IMG/VR virus record: IMGVR_UViG_3300023116_000385 | Coordinates: 1-22,642 of that record | Direction: 5' to 3' (one strand) | Length of the DNA: 22,642 nt | Source: a virus | Shown here: one piece after another, positions 16,801 through 22,642 of the stretch | How positions within the stretch are numbered: position 1 is the stretch's first letter | How the letters are laid out: the number at the start of each line of letters is the position of its first letter | Notes under the pieces: generated by a model | Seen by the model: only the letters and a program-made list of their open reading frames with translations | What the model was told of the DNA's origin: nothing | Database searches by the model: none | Translations under genes and position numbers: made by a program

Positions 16801-19800
16801 CTATTACCGTCAATAGTTCTACAGGATCTGGTGCCATCTTAACAACTATTATTAGATCTAGATTAAGTATCAATATCATTAATAGTATTAAGACAGAAGT
16901 TACTGATACGATTGATGATCAGGCAGGTACTCCTAATACTATTACACTTTCAAACGTTGTTAATACTTCAGGTTTTGATGCCGATAACTGGATTCAGTTA
17001 ACGTCTTCTACAATTGATGCTTCGTTTATTACATCAGGTATTATTAACCCAACTCGACTTGCATCTGTTACTGCACAGAATCCAGCAAGTTCTCTGACAT
17101 ACTTACGTGGTGACTCATTATTCTCGCCTGCAGTATCGTCTATGAGAATTGGTGATGACTCACCAATCATTCTGGGTGCTAACAATAGTGTAAGTACTTA
17201 TATTAAACAGATTCAAATTGAAGACGGTGGTCAAGGATATACCGTTGGAACTTATACTGATACTAACCTTCTTGGTGGTAATGGAGCAAATCTGAAAGGT
17301 ACAATTAAGGTATCTAATGGAGTTGTAAGTTCTGTCACCATTACAAATGGTGGTACAGGATATACTGAATTACCTACAGTAACATTCAAGGACAATTGGA
17401 CAGATCCCCAAAATCCATCTATTTTGACTAGTGTCAAAGCAATTGCTGTTATTTCTAGTGGTCAAGTTGTTGGAATTAATATTCTTGATGGTACTTCTGG
17501 ATTAGGTAGTAATACTCCTGTTATTGAAATTACTGGTGGTAATGGTGTAGATGCTACTGCAACCGCTACTGTAACTGACGGCGCAATTCAATATATTACT
17601 ATTACTGATCCTGGTGTTGGGTATTCTGGATCTGGTAATGCAACCTCATTTACAATTACTCCAATTCCACCAATCATTGGTACAGGAACATCGGCAGCAA
17701 CTCTGCTCGCAATGTATGCAACATCACCTAAACTTTCTAACGATGTTGTTATTGATATTGATAGAGTTAATGGTAATACTCCAAACGCTAATGCATATAG
17801 TACTGTTGGTGTTTCTAAGTTTAGAAAGTCAGATACTGGATCTGGTGTAAGGATTGGTCAGTTTATTATTGGTGCTGATGGCGCTATTGATATTGACCAA
17901 GGTCAAGGTTCTGGATTCGATGCTGACTTACTTGACAACAAAGATTCTAACTTCTATGTTGAATGTGATAACTTTGTACCAGGAAGTACAGCAACTCCAG
18001 GTCTTCCTGCAAACTGCCTCATTGGTACTTATGGTATTGACATTGATGGTACATCAAGTTTCGGTGAAATCCTGACTGCAAAGGATGCAAGGACTTCTAC
18101 ATTCCAACCATCCAACTATCTTGCAGGTGGTCACTTCCAGTGGAAAGATAATGATGCTAACCCTGGTTATGCTAATGAATGGGAATTCCTTGAAGATGGT
18201 GGTCTCTATCATGGTGTAATTACTTTAAGAAGGGGTGGTACTTCAACTACCTTTGCTGAAGGTGCAATGAATCAGTTGGCAGTAACTGATAACAATAACC
18301 TGTTCTTAAGAAACAGTGGTCCAAACCATGTAAACTCTCTGACAATTACTACTGCTGGTTCTGGTTATGTTAACGGCACTTACTATGATGTCCCTCTGGG
18401 TGGTGGTACTGGATATGGTCTGAAAGCTAATCTTACTGTAGTCAATGGATCTTTCACTAATGTAGAAATTACAGATAAAGGTTGGGGATATAACTTAACT
18501 GGTTCTTCTTCACCTACTTTCCAAGTTGAACTTCCATTTAGCATTTTTGGTGAGCAAAATACTAGAAATTACACCACAGTAGCAGTCATTACTGCATCAC
18601 TGCCTGTATATCAAAACAATGCAGGACTCGATGTATGGTCTTCCTGGAGAAAGGTTTGGCATGATGGCAATGACGGTGTAGGTTCAGGTCTTGATTCAGA
18701 TCTGTTCCAAGGTTATAACAGACGTTGGTATCAAAGTGGTCTCAATACTATTACTGATACAATCAATAATAGCAGAATTCCAACTCAATTGGAAGAGCAT
18801 TCTTTCAATAAAGAAGTAAGAATTACTGTTCCAAATCCAGCGTTCCAGACAAGTAACGGCGCACATTATGATTTGTATATTGAAGGATATAATATTACTG
18901 AAGAAGTATTAAATGCTCTTGATACAGTTGCTGGTGGAGACACTTCTATTAACCTGTATACCGCTAATAATGTTAATGAAGGTACAGTAAGAATCCTTAA
19001 GAGACATATCAATCTTGATCCTGCCAATTACTTAACTGGCACACAATATGTTGAAGAAAATACAGAATGGACATCAAATACAAACGGTTATAATAGAAAT
19101 GATCGTATTGTATACGGTCATAACATTTACAGAGTTGCTAATTCTGTAACTGGCAATTACAACTCTGGTACTGTTCCCCCAACACATATTAGTGGAACGG
19201 TAACTGCAACTAACGGTGATGCCGAATTCGAGTTTGAAAGAAGAGTTTCTAATCCATGGACAGTTCTTACTGTTGAACTGATTTCAGGTAACCTGAACAG
19301 CACCATTAAGAAAGTTGGTACTGCAACTGCTCCTGCAGAATACTATCCACTGACTGACTTTGGTGTAGCTAAGGAAGAAACTTATTCTAAGGTCAAGGCA
19401 AAGTTCGGTTCGGATTCTACTGGAACTTCATACTTAAATCTTGGTAATATTACAGAATCAACTTCACCATATATTGATTTTAATTCTTCTGGTAATAATG
19501 TTGATTATGATGTAAGAATTTCTGCAAGTGGTGGTTCTAGCACTCTTGGAACTGGTAACCTCAACTTCCAAGCAAATGCTGCTCAAGTTAATGGTAATAC
19601 TATTTGGCACGCAGGTAACGTTGCATTTGATACTGGCGTCACTGGAACTGCACCTGCATTAACTTATAATACTGCAGGTAATAGTGATGCAGTTCTTCGT
19701 ACTTCTAATGGTGACTTTGGTGGAAGATACATCGTTGCATCTTCTGGATTTATTGGTACTGCTACTGGTAACCTGCCACTGACTGGTGGCACTATGTCAG

Positions 19801-20672
19801 GTGACATTACCTTCAACCAAGATCAGCAAGGTATTGTCTGGTCAAGAAATACTGATGGTGCATCTATCAAGTTCTACAATACTGGAGATGGAGATACCAA
19901 TTCTAGATTAGAATTTGAAGTAAATGATAATCTTAATGAGTATTTTAGGTGGACTCATAGGCAGGGAACTACCTTCTATGAAGGTATGAGATTGACTGTT
20001 GGTAATTCTAACAACTCACTGTTAAGAATTACTGGTAATCTTCAGGTTGGTTCTTCTGCAGCAAATCAAAATATTAGAATCAAGGGTCAATATAATGATA
20101 TTAGAATTCACAATACTAGCGATGATTCTTGGTTTGAAATGCTCAAACCAGATGGAACCGTTGTTGGTCAGATGGGATTCAATGGATACTCATCTGCTAC
20201 TAACAGATATGCTTGGTTCCAGTTATTAACTAGAAACACTTCCAACAGCTTCTCTCAGAGAATGTCTGTCAATGAAGTTGGTAATATTGGTTTCCAAGGT
20301 AATCCAGATAATAATTATTCCGTTACCGTCAATGGTTCCTTTGCTGCAACAAGTAAGTCCTTCTTAATTGATCACCCAACTAAGGAAGGATTCAAACTTG
20401 CACATGGTTCACTTGAGGGTCCTGAGCATGGTGTATACGTCAGAGGACGTGTCACAGATGGTGTAATTGAACTTCCTGAGTATTGGACAGCACTTGTCGA
20501 TGAGGAGACCATTACAGTTCAACTGACTGCAATTGGTGACTCTGGCAATCGTTGGGTAATTGATGTCGCTGATAATAAGATCACGACTGGTGGCGGGGCG
20601 GCGTTCTACTTTGTACAAGCAGAACGTAAGGATGTAAATAGATTAGAAGTTGAAATCGAAACAGGAGAGTAA
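10812..20672 (+). CDS. Giant tail-fibre/adhesin-like structural protein, 3286 aa
   Basis: The largest gene here; a mosaic virion fibre with cyanophage-type motifs throughout. Order: VGINTTNPQYELDV opening (about 55-70); pectate-lyase-like beta-helix starting IYVSAQIGSDDFDG (about 147-480); helical module copy 1 (517-625, C555); five Ycf48/Asp-box propeller blades (about 629-845); helical copy 2 (850-1010, C888, C992); a sixth Asp-box SQDKGRTW (1057-1064); a helical segment with C1130; a beta-helix with PYIFNSSVISFLGGGG (about 1186-1330); helical copy 3 (1380-1540, C1418, C1530); NSSSHTWEFSGSGNDYNAL (about 1596-1614); an NTIQLA module (about 1800-1880); glycine-rich repeats (about 1937-2010, 2132-2283, 2510-2573); GSGFDADLLDNKDSNFY (about 2366) and GSGLDSDLFQGYNRRWY (about 2624); NGNTIWHAGN (about 2927); LPLTGGTMSGDITF (about 2988); and a conserved tip domain (3183-3286). 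No peptidase S74 dyad is recognisable. Probably an extended receptor-binding appendage; location in the virion is inferred. Confidence 0.88.
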   Translation: MALEFNADKQVIKSDTLRIKNDTSVRLDVGGGADEKVAIFGTLTDDVDKLVRVGINTTNPQYELDVEGQIRTTTSIISDTARIANLDIDTIVNPSLNLRAPILQTFPDPDTGELLYPRSATPTFDDDSNKIATTNFVYNIATNDVGGRIYVSAQIGSDDFDGRSATKPVRTIKRATQLAALTDQKETLIVAGGDYLEDNPISLPDLCSVVGDNIRLCIIRPQNPGKHMFKASNENYVTGITFRDNLNSEGNPAFTWGYAYVFDDKQRFFYPKTLGGQYGRAFELGHKIAAPQEWELTFSSNGGGILLVPGLVLTNTTTLGTGVITDVTFNDATDQSGVVTINNIVGDIDSVGAIYQYTTNSTTYNLSVDVGEQLTPDAQVVKHVTSHQTYGVKSLKYDPINYPQGLIVTIVDGFYHEYEVGQYVELANLPNQGTFGDLGRFNGRQYVSHRIESADGFSTQFVVFKDTPTDLISLGAVNGEYSVTSFGATVTSDDHYVVFSLDNSPRKFEESNKSPNRYLDAVDLIGRNQEGIAAESLRRAKAEYTSLVVPDEDQCKTDIGHIINAINYDLTWGGNAATKEAADYYYDAGALTHIENQLKETGYAFEQARDLSIQAMRNQLNYVDTSSTGTFTRVSGYTGGLNAAIWDNEKFVAVGDSGAIHTSVDGSTWVAQTSGTTENLTDIIWNKWAVGLRGVPEYIAVGWNGTILWSNNGENWNSVTSGVTVNLQAIAYNGSTYVIVGASGTVLYSNNVTSWQAGTSGIGSLALYDVIYNDDIDKFIAVGALGKILESSDGNTWTEQESGTSNILLGITWTEGRMVATSTNGKLCISDDGGLTWETNYVTSNVEADRYQDAADLILENKKLIAAQAVYAYVDANAFTIPTGNQNCVDDVVDVLEAIAHDIRHGGNAATYDAASYYVGTTHVDGEEAETVAIINNARDLAKDAMRNISITLSYLTDNTYTSGLEAQFTTDIVQFTKPDISLDGSDPATACADVASSIDTLTTIVTTAVTNDNLNHATKTLPTGNISTNSFGKVVHDGHRLWTRYNSGASSYIYTSQDKGRTWELSYTSNSGPTYAFAFSYTVGVVLGANNADILFDGVGTEFDASLGIAVYQDDTISNTYDSNRFFACDNVANSLYTLWNIVIDRINGRSTAPVEYATSSYADSNNKFFNIGHSWDDLPIIEVSPYIFNSSVISFLGGGGCEIDGNKVAEPNVRRPNLPPQGKSMVAAAFTIISFGGTAYRVFNDGYTQLVSVFCIFTQDGALVESGGYASLTNSASNFGTYSLRASGFREEAYSFHKGEIDNITFTDIGRPIITVDGLGEAPLEHYLIRPQGFELTSGAGQNPEYFIENTISATPTAPITAEVQANSTMRVRGNENRYTDASVLLEKNARYIAEEAYFTTAATSTNTFDQNRDKCIRDVEEIVKAWATDIKFDANDATWDAAKLYVSGNAIQHVAGYEAATKEVLDEAVSLAKKAINNLLVIKGGTITAQQSTNGYYVAQWTDEIPYVDNTVIHDISTAPDYVSGDCANVQSALQTLNDLFDEILDNPSIEGTQGDPFPSATERDDGFFVINEFNKVKLQNHPIDFLRPSICNSSSHTWEFSGSGNDYNALPQNGGTRGSDQTGDFEQVSQLNGRVYASGTDELGDFKIGYFANVENRTGNITFGGTVEISEVSFLKISGSNVTIEGFSTDNTLGAVELGGPGPVDELLSTQKAVYEYISNQLGIYIGRTYSTVPTPNALVQLDNSGRINIDQLPALRPFNIFTVVDEAARLSLEGPLAGDIVIQTATQEFNFTSSDINTTTDEFTINNHGLNTSDAVIYYEGTGTVTAPSPLVDGETYYAIVIDANTIQLASSITDASSGTEITITNAGSGNHIFETQGTPISYILNNDLDSQILEFVPDTLHTFSNGDFTLASPGGGQGQVTNFLVGTVTQVVVNNGGNSYVNGDTVTFTAPSGGTAAVVGTVTVNGGQITGVTLTSGGDNYFVAPSTAAGTITVNSSTGSGAILTTIIRSRLSINIINSIKTEVTDTIDDQAGTPNTITLSNVVNTSGFDADNWIQLTSSTIDASFITSGIINPTRLASVTAQNPASSLTYLRGDSLFSPAVSSMRIGDDSPIILGANNSVSTYIKQIQIEDGGQGYTVGTYTDTNLLGGNGANLKGTIKVSNGVVSSVTITNGGTGYTELPTVTFKDNWTDPQNPSILTSVKAIAVISSGQVVGINILDGTSGLGSNTPVIEITGGNGVDATATATVTDGAIQYITITDPGVGYSGSGNATSFTITPIPPIIGTGTSAATLLAMYATSPKLSNDVVIDIDRVNGNTPNANAYSTVGVSKFRKSDTGSGVRIGQFIIGADGAIDIDQGQGSGFDADLLDNKDSNFYVECDNFVPGSTATPGLPANCLIGTYGIDIDGTSSFGEILTAKDARTSTFQPSNYLAGGHFQWKDNDANPGYANEWEFLEDGGLYHGVITLRRGGTSTTFAEGAMNQLAVTDNNNLFLRNSGPNHVNSLTITTAGSGYVNGTYYDVPLGGGTGYGLKANLTVVNGSFTNVEITDKGWGYNLTGSSSPTFQVELPFSIFGEQNTRNYTTVAVITASLPVYQNNAGLDVWSSWRKVWHDGNDGVGSGLDSDLFQGYNRRWYQSGLNTITDTINNSRIPTQLEEHSFNKEVRITVPNPAFQTSNGAHYDLYIEGYNITEEVLNALDTVAGGDTSINLYTANNVNEGTVRILKRHINLDPANYLTGTQYVEENTEWTSNTNGYNRNDRIVYGHNIYRVANSVTGNYNSGTVPPTHISGTVTATNGDAEFEFERRVSNPWTVLTVELISGNLNSTIKKVGTATAPAEYYPLTDFGVAKEETYSKVKAKFGSDSTGTSYLNLGNITESTSPYIDFNSSGNNVDYDVRISASGGSSTLGTGNLNFQANAAQVNGNTIWHAGNVAFDTGVTGTAPALTYNTAGNSDAVLRTSNGDFGGRYIVASSGFIGTATGNLPLTGGTMSGDITFNQDQQGIVWSRNTDGASIKFYNTGDGDTNSRLEFEVNDNLNEYFRWTHRQGTTFYEGMRLTVGNSNNSLLRITGNLQVGSSAANQNIRIKGQYNDIRIHNTSDDSWFEMLKPDGTVVGQMGFNGYSSATNRYAWFQLLTRNTSNSFSQRMSVNEVGNIGFQGNPDNNYSVTVNGSFAATSKSFLIDHPTKEGFKLAHGSLEGPEHGVYVRGRVTDGVIELPEYWTALVDEETITVQLTAIGDSGNRWVIDVADNKITTGGGAAFYFVQAERKDVNRLEVEIETGE
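12360..12690 (+). repeat. Helical module, copy 1 (coding)
   Basis: Residues 517-626 of the 3286-aa fibre. It starts RYLDAVDLIGRNQEGIAAES, then C555-KTDI, a YDLTWGGNAAT motif, and ends QARDLSIQAMRN. The Arg-to-Cys distance is 38 residues, the same as in copies 2 and 3. The second helical part (C-x-x-V-x-x-S/A-L-x-T-L) does not follow here; propeller blades begin instead. Confidence 0.75.
12700..13345 (+). other. Ycf48/Asp-box beta-propeller blades
   Basis: Residues about 629-845 of the 3286-aa fibre. Five blade-like repeats carry FVAVGDSGAIHTS, YIAVGWNGTILWS, YVIVGASGTVLYS, FIAVGALGKILES and a weaker fifth. Each is followed by an Asp-box-like turn: SVDGSTW (663), SNNGENW (710), SNNVTSW (749), SSDGNTW (791), SDDGGLTW (830). 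The spacing of 39-47 residues and the pattern fit Ycf48-like/BNR propellers. A binding role is likely; no sialidase catalytic residues are evident. Confidence 0.75.
13359..13850 (+). repeat. Helical module, copy 2 (coding)
   Basis: Residues 850-1013 of the 3286-aa fibre. It starts RYQDAADLILENKKLIAAQA, then C888-VDDV, AHDIRHGGNAAT, NARDLAKDAMRN, and a second helical part C992-ADVASSIDTL. This copy appears complete. Confidence 0.75.
14949..15465 (+). repeat. Helical module, copy 3 (coding)
   Basis: Residues 1380-1551 of the 3286-aa fibre. It starts RYTDASVLLEKNARYIAEEA, then C1418-IRDV, TDIKFDANDATWDAA, DEAVSLAKKAINN, and a second helical part C1530-ANVQSALQTL. It is complete but more diverged: the GGNAAT motif has become DANDAT. 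Confidence 0.7.
16600..16840 (+). repeat. Glycine-rich repeat block C (coding)
   Basis: Residues about 1930-2010 of the 3286-aa fibre, with NNGGNSYVNGDTVTF and SGGDNYFVAPST half-repeats. They are of the same family as the arrays in the 2531-aa fibre. Confidence 0.65.
17200..17660 (+). repeat. Glycine-rich repeat block D (coding)
   Basis: Residues about 2130-2283 of the 3286-aa fibre: DGGQGYTVGTYTDTNL, NGGTGYTELPTVTF and DPGVGYSGSGN half-repeats separated by GG-x-G-A and V-S-S-V-T-I segments. Confidence 0.65.
18340..18530 (+). repeat. Glycine-rich repeat block E (coding)
   Basis: Residues about 2510-2573 of the 3286-aa fibre: one full GTY-type unit (TAGSGYVNGTYYDVPLGGGT) followed by a diverged second half (DKGWGYNL). 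Confidence 0.65.
20358..20669 (+). other. Conserved C-terminal tip domain of the 3286-aa fibre
   Basis: Residues 3183-3286: SFLIDHPTKEGFKLAHG, SLEGPEHGVYVRG, then VIELPEYWTALVDEE and ITVQLTAIGD. I recognise this ending from many cyanophage and other phage fibre proteins, where it closes the protein. It probably has a folding, trimerisation or receptor-contact role. The Ser/Lys signature of S74 self-cleaving tailspike domains is not apparent. Confidence 0.65.
20663..20667 (+). promoter_or_regulatory. Ribosome binding site of the LamG-like gene
   Basis: AGGAG lies in the last codons of the 3286-aa gene, 11 nt before the ATG at 20679. It supports this start and coupled translation of the two genes. 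Confidence 0.6.
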
Positions 20673-20678
20673 TCACTA

Positions 20679-21449
20679 ATGGCAATTATTCAAGGACCAA
20701 ATAATCCATCAGAGGGTTTAGTATTTGAAGTTGATGCTGGAAATCCAAAATCATATCCAGGTTCTGGTTCCAATTGGTATGACTTAGCTAGTAAAATTGT
20801 TATGGTTAGTTCGGGAACACAAACACCTTTTACTTCAATTGAGGGAGTTCCATGCTTCCAATTCAATAACAGTGGATACTGGTCATCTACTAATGAAGAA
20901 GGTCAGAGATTTTGGACAGGTGGAAATGCAACTTTGGAACTTATTGTTTGGAGTAATGGAGATTCAGTTACAGAAAGAGATACAATTTTTGAAAAGAATG
21001 CTATTTCTGGTGGAGCAAGTTATCAGAATGAATTTGCATGTACCTGGGAAACCGCTGAAAATTTAAGTCATTATAGAGGTGGTGCTACAGGAGGCGCTTA
21101 TGATTACTCCAATACAAGTACAGCTTTCCCACGAGGAAGTTGGGTTCAATGGACTTCTACACTTCCTGGACCTAATCCATCTGCGGGACAAAATAGATTT
21201 AATGGTAAACCAGTAGGTAGTTACAGTGTTCGTGCTGCTGGTGGAACTAATTCATATCGTCAAGCAGGTGCAGTAAGAATTGGAACTGGGTATGCTGGCA
21301 CCATGGAAGGTAACGCCACTAATGGTCCTTTTATTACTATTGCAAGAATCTATGCAAAAGTTTTAACAGAAGCAGAAATTAAACAGAATTGGGAGAGGTT
21401 TAAAGCACGATATGGATTTGCTCCTGGTGATGGTGGATATGGTTATTAA
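20679..21449 (+). CDS. LamG/concanavalin-like lectin-fold protein, 256 aa
   Basis: A single-domain protein with the ConA-like lectin/glucanase fold. The N-terminal part contains GLVFEVDAGNPKSYPGSG and WYDL (about residues 13-36). The middle has short beta-strand segments typical of this fold (ATLELIVWSNG, GSWVQWTST, NRFNGKPVGSY). The C-terminus has ARIYAKVLTEAEIKQNWERF (222-241) followed by KARYG, the usual closing strand and helix in this phage family. No catalytic glutamate pair can be assigned, so binding rather than hydrolysis is likely. No signal peptide is seen, as expected for a virion protein. It starts 6 nt after the giant fibre stop and ends just before a late promoter, so it is the last gene of that transcript. 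It is probably a fibre-associated glycan-binding or decoration protein; the fold is fairly certain, the virion location is inferred. Confidence 0.82.
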   Translation: MAIIQGPNNPSEGLVFEVDAGNPKSYPGSGSNWYDLASKIVMVSSGTQTPFTSIEGVPCFQFNNSGYWSSTNEEGQRFWTGGNATLELIVWSNGDSVTERDTIFEKNAISGGASYQNEFACTWETAENLSHYRGGATGGAYDYSNTSTAFPRGSWVQWTSTLPGPNPSAGQNRFNGKPVGSYSVRAAGGTNSYRQAGAVRIGTGYAGTMEGNATNGPFITIARIYAKVLTEAEIKQNWERFKARYGFAPGDGGYGY

Positions 21450-21450
21450 T

Positions 21451-21458
21451 TATAAATA
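21451..21458 (+). promoter_or_regulatory. T4-type late promoter (perfect TATAAATA)
   Basis: An exact TATAAATA in the 32-nt gap between the LamG-like gene and the last gene. This is the consensus -10 box of T4 late promoters. The expected start site, about 6 nt downstream, would leave a short leader containing the weak AAAGG ribosome binding site (21466-21470). Confidence 0.8.
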
Positions 21459-21481
21459 TTCAATAAAAGGTATAGATTAAG

Positions 21482-22642
21482 ATGGCAAATTCTGATAAGG
21501 ATATCCTTATAACGCCAAATAGGGGGCAAACCAATTTACCTGAATTAAAATTTGTTGGTCAAGGAAATGTTCCTGTATACTTAAGAGTTTTTGATGATAA
21601 TTCTATTTCATTTGAATCTACTGCTGGGCAATTATTATCACTTACAAATAACTTAACTGCTGGTGTAATTTTTTCAGTTAATGATATTTCTGGGGTTCCC
21701 AGTATTACTGTTGATGCTTCAGGCAGAGTGGACATTGCGAGATACAATGGATATTTAAATGTAGGTGTAAATAATGCTACTAGTGATAAAGATTTTGCCC
21801 TAACAGGTGAAATGGCACTTGCAAGTAGAGTTGGATCTACAACTCCAGCTCAAATTCATTTTTATGAAGGTGGTGCAGTTGCGGGTAATGGTGCCATCCG
21901 AATGGGTTATGATGGACCTAACAGAGCGGCAAATTCTGACTTTTGGTTTTTACGTGATGTAAATGGATCAAATTTATTAAATGTAACTACTCAAGGTGCA
22001 ATTGGAATTTCCAATGATGCACCAAAAGTAAAATTACATTTAATTGGTGCTCATACCACCACACAATTTAGAATGACCCTGCCTGCAGCTAATAATGGTG
22101 GCGGTACTGGTGAAATCAATATGCAGATGTGGGTATCCGAAGGTGGAAGGACCTGGGATGCTGGCGGCATTGGTATGAATGTCAGTAATTATAACACGCA
22201 AACATACCCAACCAACGTACCCAACTCTGATAACAGTTACTTCCCAAGGTTAAATACTGGTATCGGTCAAGCATACATTAGATTTATTCCTAATGGTGGT
22301 CGCCTTGAATTTTCAACAAGAGATAATGACGGCACAACATATAGAGAGCAAATTCACATGCTCAAAGGTGGTATTGGTGTTAATACTACCAGTAATGTTG
22401 GAGTGAATAGTGCTAACAATCTACCAAGAAAACTTGTAATCAACCAAGGTAATATTGACCTTGTTGGTGGTGGAGAATTTTATAAAGATGGCAATCCATT
22501 AACACCACTGCCAGAGCAGACAGATGAAACCAGAGGTGCATACCTTGTATCTGATGGACCTGGCGGAGCATTTTGGTCATATCCTGGATCAACAGTTCCA
22601 ACTGCACCATTAAGTGGATACAGATATAGAAGTATTATTACT
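21482..22642 (+). CDS. Fibre-like virion structural protein, 3' end outside window (387+ aa)
   Basis: The frame stays open from the ATG at 21482 to the window edge, so the gene is truncated by the window, not by mutation. The N-terminus MANSDKDILITPNRG, followed by ITVDASGRVDIARYNGYLNVG, resembles other marine phage fibre proteins that begin this way. Later segments are beta-rich: IGISNDAPKVKLHLIGAHTT (about 177-196), MQMWVSEGGRTWDAGGIGMN (about 213-236), and AYIRFIPNGGRLEFSTRDND (about 264-283). They alternate with VGVN/VDASG-type turns usual for fibre shafts. The start is supported by AAAGG 11 nt upstream and by the late promoter at 21451-21458, which makes it the first gene of a new late unit. 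Its C-terminal part, and hence any receptor-binding tip, cannot be seen. Confidence 0.82.
   Translation, partial: MANSDKDILITPNRGQTNLPELKFVGQGNVPVYLRVFDDNSISFESTAGQLLSLTNNLTAGVIFSVNDISGVPSITVDASGRVDIARYNGYLNVGVNNATSDKDFALTGEMALASRVGSTTPAQIHFYEGGAVAGNGAIRMGYDGPNRAANSDFWFLRDVNGSNLLNVTTQGAIGISNDAPKVKLHLIGAHTTTQFRMTLPAANNGGGTGEINMQMWVSEGGRTWDAGGIGMNVSNYNTQTYPTNVPNSDNSYFPRLNTGIGQAYIRFIPNGGRLEFSTRDNDGTTYREQIHMLKGGIGVNTTSNVGVNSANNLPRKLVINQGNIDLVGGGEFYKDGNPLTPLPEQTDETRGAYLVSDGPGGAFWSYPGSTVPTAPLSGYRYRSIIT

Noticed and set aside
17614-18075. Plus-strand frames of 60-97 codons in a second frame inside the giant genes (also 4806-4994, 11107-11400, 16114-16302, 20047-20229, 20797-21066)
   Set aside because: Leu/Gln-rich out-of-frame readings of the fibre genes with no initiation signals; the real frame is strongly supported across the same DNA.
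20358-20669. Peptidase S74 self-cleaving intramolecular chaperone at the end of the 3286-aa fibre
   Set aside because: The characteristic SDxRxK-like motif and catalytic Ser-Lys pair are not seen; the sequence instead matches a different phage fibre tip ending.
1-22642. Diversity-generating retroelement varying a fibre tip
   Set aside because: No reverse transcriptase gene, no template/variable repeat pair with adenine-specific differences and no C-type-lectin ending are visible in the window.

Overview
The window looks like the structural, tail-fibre/adhesin part of the genome of a T4-like marine myovirus, most probably a cyanophage infecting Synechococcus or Prochlorococcus. The reasons are: every gene lies on the + strand with almost no intergenic DNA; the sequence is AT-rich; T4-type late promoters (TATAAATA or a one-base variant) sit in two of the few gaps; and the proteins are very long, beta-rich, low-lysine fibre proteins with N-termini and internal motifs I recognise from cyanophage structural proteins. 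I see no tRNA, rRNA, integrase, transposase or CRISPR array. The host assignment is inference, because no host-specific auxiliary gene is present.

Layout. Unit 1 (1-9994, plus the gene to 10772): a 742-aa fibre-like structural protein (13-2241), a 69-aa coiled-coil protein (2251-2460), a 2531-aa giant fibre (2399-9994) whose start overlaps the coiled-coil gene by 62 nt, and a 257-aa beta-rich protein (9999-10772). Unit 2 starts behind a late promoter at 10778-10785: a 3286-aa giant fibre (10812-20672) and a 256-aa concanavalin/LamG-like lectin protein (20679-21449). Unit 3 starts behind a perfect TATAAATA at 21451-21458: a fibre-like gene (21482 to the window edge, incomplete).

The proteins are mosaics of a shared module set. 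These are beta-helix (pectate-lyase-like) shafts, LamG/ConA-like domains, an alternating glycine-rich repeat (GGSGY..GTY / GSGY.VGD.L), an 'NTIQLA' module, an alpha-helical module with conserved cysteines, Ycf48/Asp-box propeller blades, and a conserved C-terminal tip. Together they probably build long host-recognition appendages, with the small coiled-coil protein a possible assembly partner.

Most notable observations: (a) the 2531-aa fibre contains a cupredoxin-like segment with a complete apparent type-1 copper ligand set (H1149, C1200, H1203, M1206), with an amicyanin-like C-T-x-H-P-x-M loop; (b) the 3286-aa fibre seems to have a nested architecture in which propeller blades and one copy of a helical module interrupt another copy of the same module; (c) the glycine-rich repeat and the NTIQLA module are spread across neighbouring genes, which would favour recombination between them.
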